From positions 28,129,063 to 28,193,062 of the forward strand of contig OZ017795.1 of NCBI GenBank assembly GCA_963969395.1: a stretch of 64,000 nt of DNA. Direction: 5' to 3'. Made by a program: the position numbers and the translations under genes. This DNA is from Pseudoscleropodium purum. Its lineage: Eukaryota > Streptophyta > Bryopsida > Hypnales > Brachytheciaceae. The notes under the pieces are model-generated. The model saw nothing but the letters and a program-made list of their open reading frames with translations. It had not been told where the DNA came from and ran no database searches. This document shows, one piece after another, positions 11,331 through 23,086 of this stretch. Numbering within the stretch: position 1 is the stretch's first letter; each line of letters begins with the position of its first letter.

Positions 11331-14010
11331 TTTTAAGTCGTATTCAATCATTGTTTGCCACCAATGATTTTTTAACTTGAGTAGTAGTAGTAGTAGTTGT
11401 TGGGTGCTAGATGGACGGATCGAGAGGTAATTTCGTTGGTCGTAGCGTGGGTTGGGTTGGGTTGGGTTGCCCCCTGCCCGATTGTACTCCTCATCATCAT
11501 GATCTGCTTCAATCTATTTTCATTCATTCTTCGGATTTTAAAAAGCAAAAGAAAAGAAGGAAAAAGGGAAAAATAAAATTGGGATGGAGTGTTGGCGAGT
11601 GAGATGTTGTTGTAGTGGTCCAAAAATAAATAAATTGGATTGGTATTATTTATTTATTTTATTTATATTTATTTTGTAGATGTCTGAGTGTCCCACGTCT
11701 CTGTCTTCTTTTTATTTGTGGTTGTAGTAAGTTGAACAAAGTTGAACAAGTCAGGAAAGGGATCAACAGAAAATGATGATATTCCTGAAGGCTCTTTGAT
11801 GATGATGATGAGCCATGCAATCCATATTCAAGTAACTTACTTTTGAAGTAGTAAAAGTCACCTGATCAAGCACAACATATCATTGATTGTGGCTGCTTGC
11901 GTTGTATATAATTTATGGGGTCTATAACAAAATTTACTATTGATGCAATGAAGTTTTGTTTCATTTGTGTCAAAAAAAATTAATTTACAATGGAACCAAT
12001 GTATGTAATGAATTGATGACAAAGAATGATTGTATATATAAGCACTATTTTATTAACCTTGGAATGATGAGTTGATCACCATGGAAATTTTTTTTTTTTT
12101 TAATTGTTCGAGTTTGAATTGCTTGTTTGTAAATAACCCCTAAGTTGGATTAAATTTTTTTTTAATTAAAAAAATAAAAAATAACCCTTGGGAGCACTTA
12201 CTAGAGGTCAAACTATGGTGCAAGACTTCCCTTGTTTTCACACAAAATTTCAAAGATGAACATTTGCACTCTCATCTATCTTACATAGAAGGATTTTCTA
12301 TCATCCATTAGACATTTAGTGTTCACAACAACATTATAGGGTTAAGTATAAGACAATGCTTGATAATTTAGGAATGACAACAAAAAAGCAGTGTTGATGG
12401 CAAACAAAGCTAGACTTGGAAGTACCTTTTGGTCCCATAGTAATTCCCCAATTTGGAGGGGGGGCTTTGTCACAATAAGTTTCGATAGATTTAAGAGCTT
12501 TGCTGACAATTGTACAAGAACTTTGTCGATGAATGAGAAAGGCAAATTTTTTTGTTTACATCCAATCAAATCCGTGTAATGCATATTCAAACCCTAATTG
12601 TGGTCAAGAATTTGCCCAAAGATTTATATGGGAGATCTCTTGGTGGTAGTTGACAATAAATTAATACTTGTGTAATTTTGGACAATTTTATTCCATTTGA
12701 AACTAGTTTTAAGGGGGTGTTATCATGAAACTCTATTTATTCAACAAAGATTGAATATTAAATTTCAAGTTGTTCCAAAAGAGCATTTAGTTATTGGAAT
12801 ATGAGTTTCATGTGTATTTAAAATCCAATGTATCAACCACTAGCTTTCAAGTCTTTAGTGGCATGACAATTGTTTTGAAAGTATGGAGGTGCTTCATTTG
12901 TTGCACTTACATTTCTTCTAGACCATAAAATTCTCAAGTGACAATTGAAAGATTTACTTTACAAATTCTTAATTTCATAATAGACTTGTTGCTTACGTCA
13001 TTTGTCATGTGTTTGCTAAGAGGCCGAGGACAAGATCAATCATGCAATGAATGCATTACATATTTTGGACTTCATATGTCATATATCACATTGTCTGTTA
13101 ATACTTCCCTAATTTAATTCTCTTCTTTCTCTCACAACACACTTAATATTTTGTCAAGTCTTCAAAACCATTTTACTTACAAACAAGATTGTTATTCTCT
13201 CAACAAGCTAATTAATAAACAATCCACTTTAGATGTATTAAGAAACTAGACTTGCACCATCAACAAATACGTTATCAAATTTAATAAATGCAACAAAAGA
13301 TTCTACAATTCTTCCAACCAATTCCAAAGCAATGTAAGCTTTAACATGTGACATTGTTAGTTTCAACACCTTTGTTTTTTGTTTTTGTTTTTTGTTTTTG
13401 TTTTTCATTTTTACACAAATAAAATGGATTTTTTTTGCAAAGAGCAAACAATTTCAACACCTTTTAAACTCAATGGTTGGTCAAATCTGATCAGCACACA
13501 GGGTTTGAAAAAGGGTGTGTTTCAAAACACTTGTTGCATGGTACAAACTGTGTGTCTGTTCAACAACATTCTTCAGCCTTTGCAATGAAAAACTCCGTTT
13601 CATTTATGTCAAAAGAAAAAGAAAAAAGAAAAAGAAAATACTCTTCATGCAACTTCGAAAAGTTTTGTTCTTAACTTACTTTTACATTTGTGTATTCAGA
13701 AGACCATATTTCCTTTAACATGAAATGATGTTTCCACCTTTCCCTATTTGCACCATTTAAAAAAATAAAAATAATTTTTTGTGCAGACAGATAATTTTCA
13801 AGCTCCAACCTTGTAGTAAAGACTTACTATGGAATTTGAATTGCTGTCAAATATTAAATATTTCATGAAATCGAGAGATGTAAAAGTGCAATTAGGAAAG
13901 GCTTAGAAAGACTTGTTTTCACATACATCACATTATTTTCAAACAAAAAAGAATAAAATATACATCAATTGTGGATTATTTTGCCATAATGTCTACCTTC
14001 TAATACTATT

Positions 14011-14560
14011 AATTACCTTGAGCATCAATAACAACCTTCATTCTATGAGGTATTGTAGGAATGAGAACATCAGGCATATCTTTGGAATCTCTTTCCTAGG
14101 CACAATGAATTGTAGCAACCATTTACTATATGTTCACTGACCAACACTTATTTTGAACATGGTCTTCTACAATTTTCCAAAGATTCTTGTATGGGGTTCA
14201 AATTTGGGGACTAAAGGCAAACAATTTCATTTTGTTATGCCATGAGCTTCTCTCCACCTATTAGGTAGACAACTACAATGTACTAAAGCACCATCCTCCA
14301 TGACAATCATGGTCATGGAGGATAAAAAGAGTTAAATCATACTCCCTCATACACAATGCTGACAAAATCAGCAATCTACATGGAAGCACAATGGCTAAGG
14401 TAGGGCATAAGCAATTCCATGAGTACCTTTCATAAACTTGTCATCAAACTCATATTAACTACAAACACTTACCAACCTCAAAGGATGATTTTTCCATCCA
14501 TATAACATTCTTCCAATTAGCCATACTAAATATAATGTGTATGCATCTAAGACATTGGAA
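14011..14560 (-). pseudogene. Decayed Tc1/mariner-type DDE transposase
   Basis: Read on the minus strand, the C-terminal half of a DDE_3-type transposase is visible in order but broken by stops and frame changes. Near 14,515 is a WKNVIWMEKSSFEVG-like stretch (family pattern W-x-x-V-x-W-x-D-E-S-x-F). Near 14,300 is MEDGALVH (family D-x-A-P-x-H). Near 14,180 is an FSPQI-stop-TPYKNLWKIVE stretch (family SPDLNPIENLW). Near 14,030 is IPHRMKVVIDAQG (family R-x-x-x-V-I-x-x-x-G). The N-terminal helix-turn-helix half is not recognised. The element is dead; terminal inverted repeats and TA duplications were not found. Confidence 0.75.
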
Positions 14561-14747
14561 TTAATGTAATGTTAACCTTTGACACTTGGTAACAACCACA
14601 ATATATAAAACCATTCCTAGAGCCTCATAAAAATCTTTTTGAGATTCTTTTTTAAGAATTGATTATTTTGCATTCATGTGAAGTTCATCACAAAACTGGT
14701 TCATGGAAGGTTCTGGAAGAAGTGTCCGTAACTTACTTAGCTCCCGG

Positions 14748-14773
14748 GTACTGTACTGTACTGTACAGTACAC
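14748..14773. repeat. Palindromic GTACT/GTAC cluster
   Basis: GTACT repeated three times runs into its own reverse complement, giving a near-perfect palindrome around ctgtacag. A second, shorter copy (ctgtactgtacagta) is at 15,013-15,027. Both lie about 1 kb beyond the MPC1 stop codon. GTAC is the core recognised by plant SBP-box factors, but a regulatory role is only a guess. Confidence 0.6.
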
Positions 14774-15907
14774 GTCCCGTGCAATCCAATCAATCCGCAA
14801 GAAGTTAGAAAGTTCCAAGTGAGAGTTGGATAGCTCTGACCAGTTCACTCAAACAAGGACTACCGTAGCAGATCATGAATCGACTCCAAATTGTAAGTAA
14901 AGATATAGCTGGTATGACAATAACTGTTACCAACTGAGGAGGACATAAGCAGGGTTAAGCTGAAAAATGAATAGACAAGGTGCAGTTGCAAACTTCTTCC
15001 AATAGAAAGCAGCTGTACTGTACAGTAAAGGTCTTTGATTCCAATTATTTTATTCTGAGATCAGAGACATCTAAATGAAACAAGTTTGATGAATTTGGAG
15101 CACATAGAAGTAGTACATGAAAGGAAAAAACAACAACTGAAATTTATATACATTGGGTACTACTGTTGTGCACTCTCCCTTTCGTACCGTGCGGAAGTTC
15201 GAGAAGTTCGCAAGGATCAGCCTTCCATACGAGATCGGCCTTCGAATAGCCTTGCTGCTTGCTCTGTTAGGCATGGTTAGCAAAAGAATCATAAATCCCA
15301 AATTCAATCATGTGCTGCAACCAGTGAATCATTCTTCTCCATAATTTAACTCAATATCTGTACTCCTCTAGCCATATGTTCATCAAACGTTACTCTGCAC
15401 AGTATGCGTAGGCTTGCAAGCTGTATCAAAACTCGCACATAACTACCTCGGTCAGTATTGATCAGGCGAACAGAACTCTGAATTCAGCACCTACAGCAGG
15501 CACTAGCAGATGGAAACTGCTACTACTCAATCCTCTCAACTGCAAATGTAGTTATAATTTCCAACTACACCAATGCGCAGATCATGGTCACCAGTTTCCA
15601 AGTGAAACAAAACCGACACCAAAGAGTTGAAAGTTCGATATAAACCACCGATTCTTGCAGGTCGCTGGAAGTGTAAAACATGCCACGACGTACAAAGGCG
15701 TTGAGAGAAAAAACATTGCGTGCTAATTATTTTAGATACAGGACTTTCTAAGTGACATTGGAAGCTCCGCCTGCCCCTCGACCAATAGACAGTAAAACAA
15801 TCAAAGGGAGGAACGCTTCTTATGAATTCCAGGCAATAAATCACCGAGGTGCGAATTGCAGTGAAACCAGAAAGCAAAGGAAAACTAGTTTCCAGCAAGT
15901 AATGTGA

Positions 15908-17800
15908 TTAAGAGCGTTTGGTCTTGGGGTCCATGTCTGGCCTGCAGTTCAGTAGTGAGCACACGATACCATCAGGACAAAGGTTTTGAAATAATTAACT
16001 GCTTCATCAAAATCTGAGTTAGTTTTTGTTTTTTTTGTTTTAATCATTCAGAAGAAGTCTCCGTACTCTAATCACAAGGGGCTAAAGACCTCTCACTACA
16101 CAAAAACAAGCTACGTGTGTCCGCGCCCCTCACATATCTTTCTGGAGAATGGTTGGCTCACGCACTACAGTACGTCTGCAATCACATGCATGCAAGGACA
16201 GGAAGAGTGTATTTAATTAATCACTTCAACAACCACAATACCTTCACTTCAATTCCACCTTCACAGGTCGTCCAGTAGAGCTTATGCATAAGCAGAAATG
16301 GATTTCAATACGAGATGAAAGTCATGAAAACTTACTGAGCGCTATACCATCGGTACCAACGCTGGAACTGGTACAGCTGCACGGTCTCGTTGGAGGCATG
16401 AACACCAAAAAGGAGATAATTTCGTGGCTGGACCATCCAAGCAAACCTCATGAAAAGACACGAGTACACGCACATCACGCCAGTCATGTTTCCCGAAATC
16501 ATTTCAGGTGGCTTCTGCGTGTCCACCAAACCCTACAACACAGCAGCAGATTTGCAAGACACTTAGAAGAGCTGGACAAAGTTTTACTAGTATATTAAAC
16601 AAAGTCTTGCCGCATAGATTCGTAGATAGAAAATTTCAGTAGCAGGAATGTTCTTATCAGACAACCCTAGAGATCGATCACCAATCTCCAGTTACTAATG
16701 TACTACGGAGTACTTCAGTTCCGAATAATGATACGACAAATTGATCTCCTGAAAATTCACACTATAGCCTGATATGCTGAAGGCATACTTGACCCAATAT
16801 CACTCAAATGACCATTGCAGTACCCAGCAATTATGATGGGTGTACTTGACAAGGAATTCACGTATACTCATGCTAAACTGTCTGAAGATATCATCCAAAC
16901 AGCCTACAACATGGATAGGAATAAAGGACAGACAGAAGTCCACGGAGACTGAACCTGCGCACGTCAACGCGTACAGAGCCTCAATTTCAGAGTTTCTTCT
17001 AGGGGTAAACAGGCCAGACATGTCAACAGCCTTAACTTCTCTCTATCATTGTAAGAAGATAATTGTCTTGATTGATAGATTCTATTGCAGCTCTTTGACT
17101 CAAGTTTCAAATATAGTTGAGAGCAATTCCTATATTCTCATTAGCACAATCTGGTAAGAATGTAGGAATTGTTGCCTTATAAACGCCCACACCATTTTAA
17201 CCACATTCTTGCAGCTGAAATTATACAAAGTTTGGGTTTATTTATGTCTGTATCCCTAATAAGTTTGAGGAATAAAAAAACTGTTAACCAGTCCATGTAA
17301 TAGAAGAGGCATTGTTACCCTGAAGATGCCATTATAAAATATCGTTGTGACAAACTACCTGTTCTTCCGTAGGACACATAATTGTCCTTGCATGTCGAAC
17401 GCACACTTTATCTGAACCTCGTGATCAACTTAAAAAGAGACCAGTGACATTCAAACTGATGTAAACATAAGGTGCATTCTGGCCAATTCAAACCCTTCAC
17501 ATCAAGCCGTTGAAGAATCTCACAACGACATTCCACGTTAATAACTCCAATGTATGACCAAATGAAGACCGCTTATAATAATAACATAGTTGAGCACTCA
17601 TAACTACGTTCATTCTCCACCAAACCTACCACAAACCCTACCATCCTGTCAGCATTTCCAAATGAGAGCCAATCAGTCCGCCATTTCAATCAATTTCCGA
17701 ACATTACCGCAACTACGAAACCCCAATTCGCCACTGGGCCCCAGAAGTGCGTGGTCTTCGGTCCCACGGGACTGTTCCAGAACGCTCTCATCGCCGCCAT
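15908..17800 (-). CDS. MPC1: Mitochondrial pyruvate carrier subunit 1 (MPC1), three exons
   Basis: Encodes the small inner-membrane subunit that pairs with MPC2 to import pyruvate into mitochondria. Coding exons are 17,708-17,800, 16,336-16,532 and 15,908-15,941. All junctions are GT-AG and in phase, giving about 107 residues, the usual family size. Exon 1 carries the hallmark [17 protein letters not shown]. Exon 2 carries [27 protein letters not shown] and [10 protein letters not shown], the MPC1 rather than MPC2 version of these blocks. The last exon adds a ten-residue polar tail ending KTKRS. Start: ATG at 17,798-17,800, with a second Met three codons on. The middle exon reads YSAQ followed by an in-frame TAA, but that TAA lies inside a perfect donor (GTAAGT), so I place a splice there. 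The first intron is about 1.2 kb. Confidence 0.92.
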
Positions 17801-17827
17801 GATCCTTCACCCTGCCCAACAATCCAA

Positions 17828-18385
17828 CATTCCAACAACCCGTTCGATAAGCTGAAAACAAAGCATCCTTCAATACGAAATTTCACAAAATAGATATGAA
17901 GTCCAATTCAACTAAAATCCACACGCCATTCGAGTTCAAGATCCCCATGACCTCCAGTAACCCTAAATAACAAAAACGAGCGATTCATAGTACGAGAAGA
18001 GGGGAGGCCTAACATTCCAACATCCCGTTCGATAAGCTGAAAAAGAAACATCCTCCAATTCCAAATTTCACAGAATAGAAATGAAGACCACTTCAACAAA
18101 TATCCCCACGTCGTTTCAATTCAAGATCCTCGTGACCTCCTATATAACCCTAAATTACAAAAAACGAGCGATCCATGGTACGAGAAGAGGGGAGACCCAA
18201 CATTCCAACAAATCCGTTCGATAAGCTGAAAAAGAAACATGATCTAAATGAAAATTTCACAAACTAGAAATGAAGAAGACCAATTCAACTAAGATCAACA
18301 CGACATTCCAGTTCAAGATTCCTAAGACCTCCCGTAACCCTAATGTACCCAAACGAGCGATCCGCAGTACGAGAAGAGGCGAGAA
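17828..18385. repeat. Three-copy tandem repeat, unit about 185 bp, at the 5' side of MPC1
   Basis: Copies begin near 17,828, 18,012 and 18,199. Each carries cattccaacan, cgttcgataagctgaaaa, atttcaca, gaaatgaaga, aattcaagat, gacctcc, taaccctaa and acgagcgat in the same order. Divergence is moderate, including small indels. The array starts about 30 bases upstream of the MPC1 start codon, so it probably forms 5' UTR or promoter sequence. Confidence 0.85.
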
Positions 18386-18620
18386 AGAGACGGATGGAAT
18401 GAGACTAGCAAGGAGAATTTAGAAAAAAGGACCCGGGAAAAGGGAAGTGCGAGTGGAAACCGAGAAGCGCTGGTGGTGATGATTTTGACGAGTGAGGGGA
18501 GCTGTGGCGATGGAGACGGGATTGCAATGGGGGATAGTAGGGGAGGTGCGAGACGAAGTCGATACCCAAGACCGCGAATAAACGGGGCTGGGAGGGATGC
18601 GTGTAAGTCTGCCAAATGGA
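18386..18620 (-). promoter_or_regulatory. Likely MPC1 promoter / 5' leader region
   Basis: GC-richer sequence immediately beyond the tandem array, before composition drops to AT-rich at about 18,690. Minus-strand open frames here are Ser/Pro/Leu-rich and unrelated to MPC1. I infer promoter or leader from position and composition only. Confidence 0.35.
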
Positions 18621-18854
18621 GATTCTAACTCTGGAAGGACGGGCCTATGACCACTGATTCCATCCCTTTGTTTGCTACCATTTTGCAACTAGATATGAAT
18701 GAAAAATTTTATATTTATTTTTGAGAGATGGAATCATTTTTCTAATACAAGTCAGAAATAATTTCAATTTCTTTTGAAGAAAATTGAAACTATTGTGAAT
18801 TTTTTTAAGAAAAAAATAAAAATAAATAAATAAATAATATATATATATAATTCA

Positions 18855-19030
18855 AAATACTATACATGAGGTTTGATTCAGCATTCAAGTGCCAAAATTG
18901 AATTTACATATTAGATTCTTAGGGTTTCATGTCACCTCACACCTTTCACTAGATGACATGTGGCACTTTTTTTTGGTTTTTTTACAAAAATAGCTTAATT
19001 TTTGTCGAATTTGACCTTCATGTAGGGTAT
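18855..19030. repeat. Dispersed repeat, copy A (partner 57,045-57,190)
   Basis: Shares 'tttgattc(a/g)gca(t/c)tca', 'aaattgaatttac/cca', 'agatgaca(t)' plus 'tggcact', and 'tgtcgaattt' with 57,045-57,190 in the same order and orientation. Both copies lie a few hundred bases beyond the 5' end of a minus-strand gene (MPC1 here, CSN3 there). Confidence 0.65.
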
Positions 19031-21985
19031 ACTCAAAAAATCTAAAACTTTTGCCCTAGATGTATAAGGTTGTACCACCCATTCCCAAACAAGGACCTAT
19101 ATCCAACTTGTAGGGTACAACTATTTCCAACCAAGGCTGGAACAAATTTCCAACCAAAGCTTGGAATGTATTTTTTTTTCTCCTTTTTAGAATTGGAACT
19201 AATAAGGTCATGGTATATGTCCCAAAGTACGTGGAAAATAGTGAGCAAGAAAGTAGGAAGTAGTGAGTGGGAAAGAAGTTTGTAAGTAATTGGGATTAGA
19301 AGAGTCTAGACATTGGCTATGGGCTTCCAAAATTCGTAGTAATTTCAATTTTGGGAATAAAATTACAAAAAGTTTGCAATCCCCATATTTTCTATCTTTC
19401 TACATGGGAAAATTTGCATCAACTCATATTGCTCATGATCTATTGCAAAATCACTTAAATGATTGACTATGGGTGGTTTGACCTTATTATAGTTTATAAC
19501 ATCATGGTATAAACCAAAGTTACCTTGTCATTCTAAAATTAGAACATTGGCAAACCATGGTTATAGGCCCAAAGTCCATATTGCTATAAAATATTGAAAT
19601 ATTGAAATATTTCAAAATTTCCAATTGGATTAGAAATTTCACTTGATAAACTTCATTTCTTAGGTTGGATTCAAATTCAAAAAATATCATTTTTTTGGCT
19701 CAAATCACATAAAAGTCAATAACAAGAAATGGTCAAAATACAATAATATACTACAAAGGTGATATGTGGATTAAGCATCTTCTTCTTTAAAAAATCAATG
19801 ATGCCATAATGAAGAATTTTACAATACTATTCATTGAAAATATATTCAAGTAACTTCCAACAAAAGATTGGATGAAAAATGTTCTTTTTCATTTTATAGG
19901 GTGATTGCAAGAAAGACTTGTCCTTTTTTGTGTCACATTTGGAGTGACGAAGTTTAAGTCACCATAACTTTTGGAGAATGAAGTGGGTGTATTTGAAATT
20001 TTTATGGAAGATGACTAACTTGGTCATAATGAGATTTTATATATTTTTTAAAAATTTTGATTATTTTTAAAATTACATTTCAATTTAGCTAATTTATCAC
20101 ACTCTATGGTTTAGGGCTTTTTAGTACAATGGAGTGCCTACAATTAATGATCTAGAGCTGAAATTTCTGTAATCTACTCCCATATTAGGTGGGAATGTAC
20201 CAATCAAAGGTCACTTAAAAAAACATTATTTTATGTCTTTCATATGCTTGCTAATAGGGCTCCTTTGCACCCACATTTTTGAACATTGAAAATGGTTATA
20301 AGATCATTCTCTCAAATTGCCAATTTTTATTTTTTCTTAAGAAAATTTCCCTATTTTTTACAAATTAAAATATCAAAGTACCTATTTTCTTAAGATTAAG
20401 CACTTTTCTAGTTCTCTTATTTTGTAAATTTTTCTATGCTTTTCCTTCTTATAATACTTTCTTCTCAAAGGTGTATAAATAAAACATATTTTTTACATTT
20501 AAAATTTTTTGTTTTTTTAAATTATAAAGTACTTCCAAAAAAGTCATGAATATCATGTAAAACGCTACAAAAACTAGCAAGTCTAAATTCTAGCAATTAC
20601 CCTATAGTCTTAGGTAAAGTCCTCCATCAAACATTTAGTGTTCACAACATCCTTTTAAAATCAACCTTGTAATAATCTTGTGAACCTAAATGGTATAATA
20701 GATGACTTTATTGTTAATTGTAGAAACAAAGAATGCACCTATTGGTCAAATAATTGGAGTATTTTGGTAACTACCTTGGTTGTATAGGCTGTGTACTTTT
20801 AGAGTTAATTTGAAGGGAATTGAGGTATTTAGGAGAGAATAAGGTGAGGTGGAATCATCTTTTGGCTTAGAAAAAATAAAAATTCTTCTTTGTCAATTAT
20901 TATTTTTTTGATGTCTGAAGCTATCTTTTTGGGATGTATGGTCTTTGTTTTAGATAGTTTCACAAGTAGAAATTTGGTCTTTTACAACTCTATTGTTTGG
21001 AATAATTTGTAGATAACTACTTATAATCCGGCTATCCATAATAACTAAAAAGGAGTTTTAGGGGACGGCATCCAGAGTAACTCATCTAAAACTTGTTTTT
21101 TTAAAAAGCAATTTGTTTGGGGACAAAATGAGTTGTTTTTGACGAGTTGCAAAAGATCAATTTTCTACTAGTATTTTGAATGCATAGTGATATTACTATG
21201 TACTTGTAGGGTTAATCCTTAAAGTAGATCTTTTATTTGTGGTGGGATTTTGGCTCAATGATGATTTTGGAAAATATTTGGAATATTTTATGAAATATTT
21301 TCTAATTTTGAATGGATTAATCCACTAGAAAAAATGGATCATCCAAAAGAATTTAAAAGTGGGATGTGATTACTACATTTAGATGAATGTTCATTACTAT
21401 GGACAAATAAATGATATTTCATCCAATCCATAATAGGCATAGTTTTTGATGTGAACTTCTTCATCCTCTAGTGAAGATTGCAAGATACTCTACCATTAAA
21501 AATTGAAAATAAGATCCTTGCTTTCAGAATTTAGAATCCAAATATTATCTTATGGATGGTCAACCAATTCTTGTTCATATTAAAGAACGAATACAATTTT
21601 CAACTTTTTATTGAATACAACTTTACTAATGGTACATTTGTACCTTGGAGTTGACTTGAAGTTATATTAATTATTTTCTTATTCTATCAATGAATACATT
21701 TTTTAAGCAAGAATGTAGATAAGTTTTATACCAAGGTTACAATTTAGTATGGTTCGAGTTGTAATACATACATCCAATTTAAACCTTATTATTACAATTT
21801 AACCATTTTAACAAATCTTTAGAGACAAAAAATAAAAAAATAAAAATTGATATAAACATTAGTGGATCTCTCATGCAAATCGTAATACTATTCCATAAAG
21901 TCTTGAAAGTCATCCTCTCTTTGGTTCTTAGTTTACTTCTAATTCTAACCCTTAAACATTGACACAGACTATGTGAATTTTGTCG
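19031..21985. other. AT-rich stretch, no gene seen
   Basis: I find no conserved protein motif, RNA gene or ordered repeat. Sequence is A/T-rich with frequent stops in all frames. Confidence 0.55.
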
Positions 21986-21989
21986 TGAA

Positions 21990-22262
21990 AAGGGGAAGTC
22001 TTCTACAATAGTCTGACTTCCAATGCGTGCTTTTGCAATTTTTTAAGACAATGATTCACATAGTAATGAAAAGGGATGATTTCCAAAGTCACCCCTTCAT
22101 CCTTTAACCCTTGGATGCAAGGCAGATGTTTCGTATCCTATAGATGACAAGGAATCAAATTGTATAGGATAGAAGTGCAAGATCTTCTATAATAGTTTGA
22201 CTTGCAATGACTACTTTTGCAATTTTGGAAGCTAATGGTTCGCATAGTAATAGAAAAGGATG
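21990..22262. repeat. Imperfect two-copy direct repeat
   Basis: The block 'tcttctacaatagtctgacttc ... cacatagtaatgaaaagggatga' (about 21,995-22,080) recurs about 180 bases on as 'tcttctataatagtttgacttg ... gcatagtaatagaaaaggatga' (about 22,175-22,262). Non-coding. Confidence 0.7.
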
Positions 22263-23086
22263 ACAATAAGTCACAATTTTATTTGGAATGACAACAAGTC
22301 ATGAATAATTGTACACAATCTAACCACATTGGGTTACCCGCTTCTTTCTTCCTAAATAGAGGTTTCCCTCCCACCCTTGGGAAGGCACATGCAGTTTAGT
22401 TTTGGGATGCAACTTAGGAGCTGTACGGGTTACAAGAGAGTCGAGGCTTCTCATGACTTCGCATAAACTTAAGTTATGCTTGCTCGAAGGTATGTCACGT
22501 GGTTCTGTTGGGGTGATGATCAATCTCTTCATTGCTGACCACGTAATTAATCCCAAAACATTACACTCTTGCCAAAAACAAGCAAATTGATGTCCAATTA
22601 AGGTAGGTACTCCCAAAGCTGCCACTTTTTGCTACTGAGCCTATTTTCTATTATTAGACTGGTCAGATTTTCATATGTTCTTGTTGGCAAGTGAAAGGAG
22701 GTTCCAAGACACCAGAGAACGTGGCATTTGGATACTATATGCAAAAGTTAGTAAGGAACAAAGTTTGTTTCTAAAAGCATTTCTTCCACATAGGTGTATA
22801 GAACTTGACTTTGGAGATGTACACATAGTATAGATGGCAGTTTAAGGTCAGAGGCACATTTGGGTGTACCTACCTTTTATCAACAACTTGTATCTTACAG
22901 AAAGAAGAGGTTCCCTATTCTATCACGCCTACAGCACAAAACACACCATACACTAGACAGCTTCATGAGCAATAAATACTGCACTTGAGACGAAAAAATT
23001 GCAAGTCTAATCCCTTGCAGCATAACACTCTAACAATATGTTACATGCATTCGAACTGTGGGATTTCGACTTAGTTCATGCTTGCT
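22263..23086. other. Downstream flank of the LHC-like gene
   Basis: No independent gene is recognised. The part next to 23,087 is presumably the 3' UTR of the minus-strand LHC-like gene. A stretch at about 22,320-22,625 is GC-richer but its frames are not protein-like. Confidence 0.4.

Larger units (their letters stand above)
1..13990. other. AT-rich region without a supported gene
   Basis: No reading frame here has both protein-like composition and believable splice partners. The longer open frames are homopolymer runs (Lys/Phe-rich) or lie in two short GC-rich islands. What can be seen is dispersed repeats shared with other parts of the window, simple repeats and long A/T runs. This looks like old transposon-derived intergenic DNA. 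A short or highly diverged gene could be missed by eye. Confidence 0.6.

Noticed and set aside
10645..11367. 240-codon plus-strand frame
   Set aside because: Crosses simple repeats and a C-rich run; composition follows the repeats and no motif is recognisable.
16800..17021. Minus-strand frame [14 protein letters not shown] as an MPC1 N-terminus
   Set aside because: The true MPC1 N-terminus ([11 protein letters not shown]) is at 17,708-17,800 and splices in phase past it.
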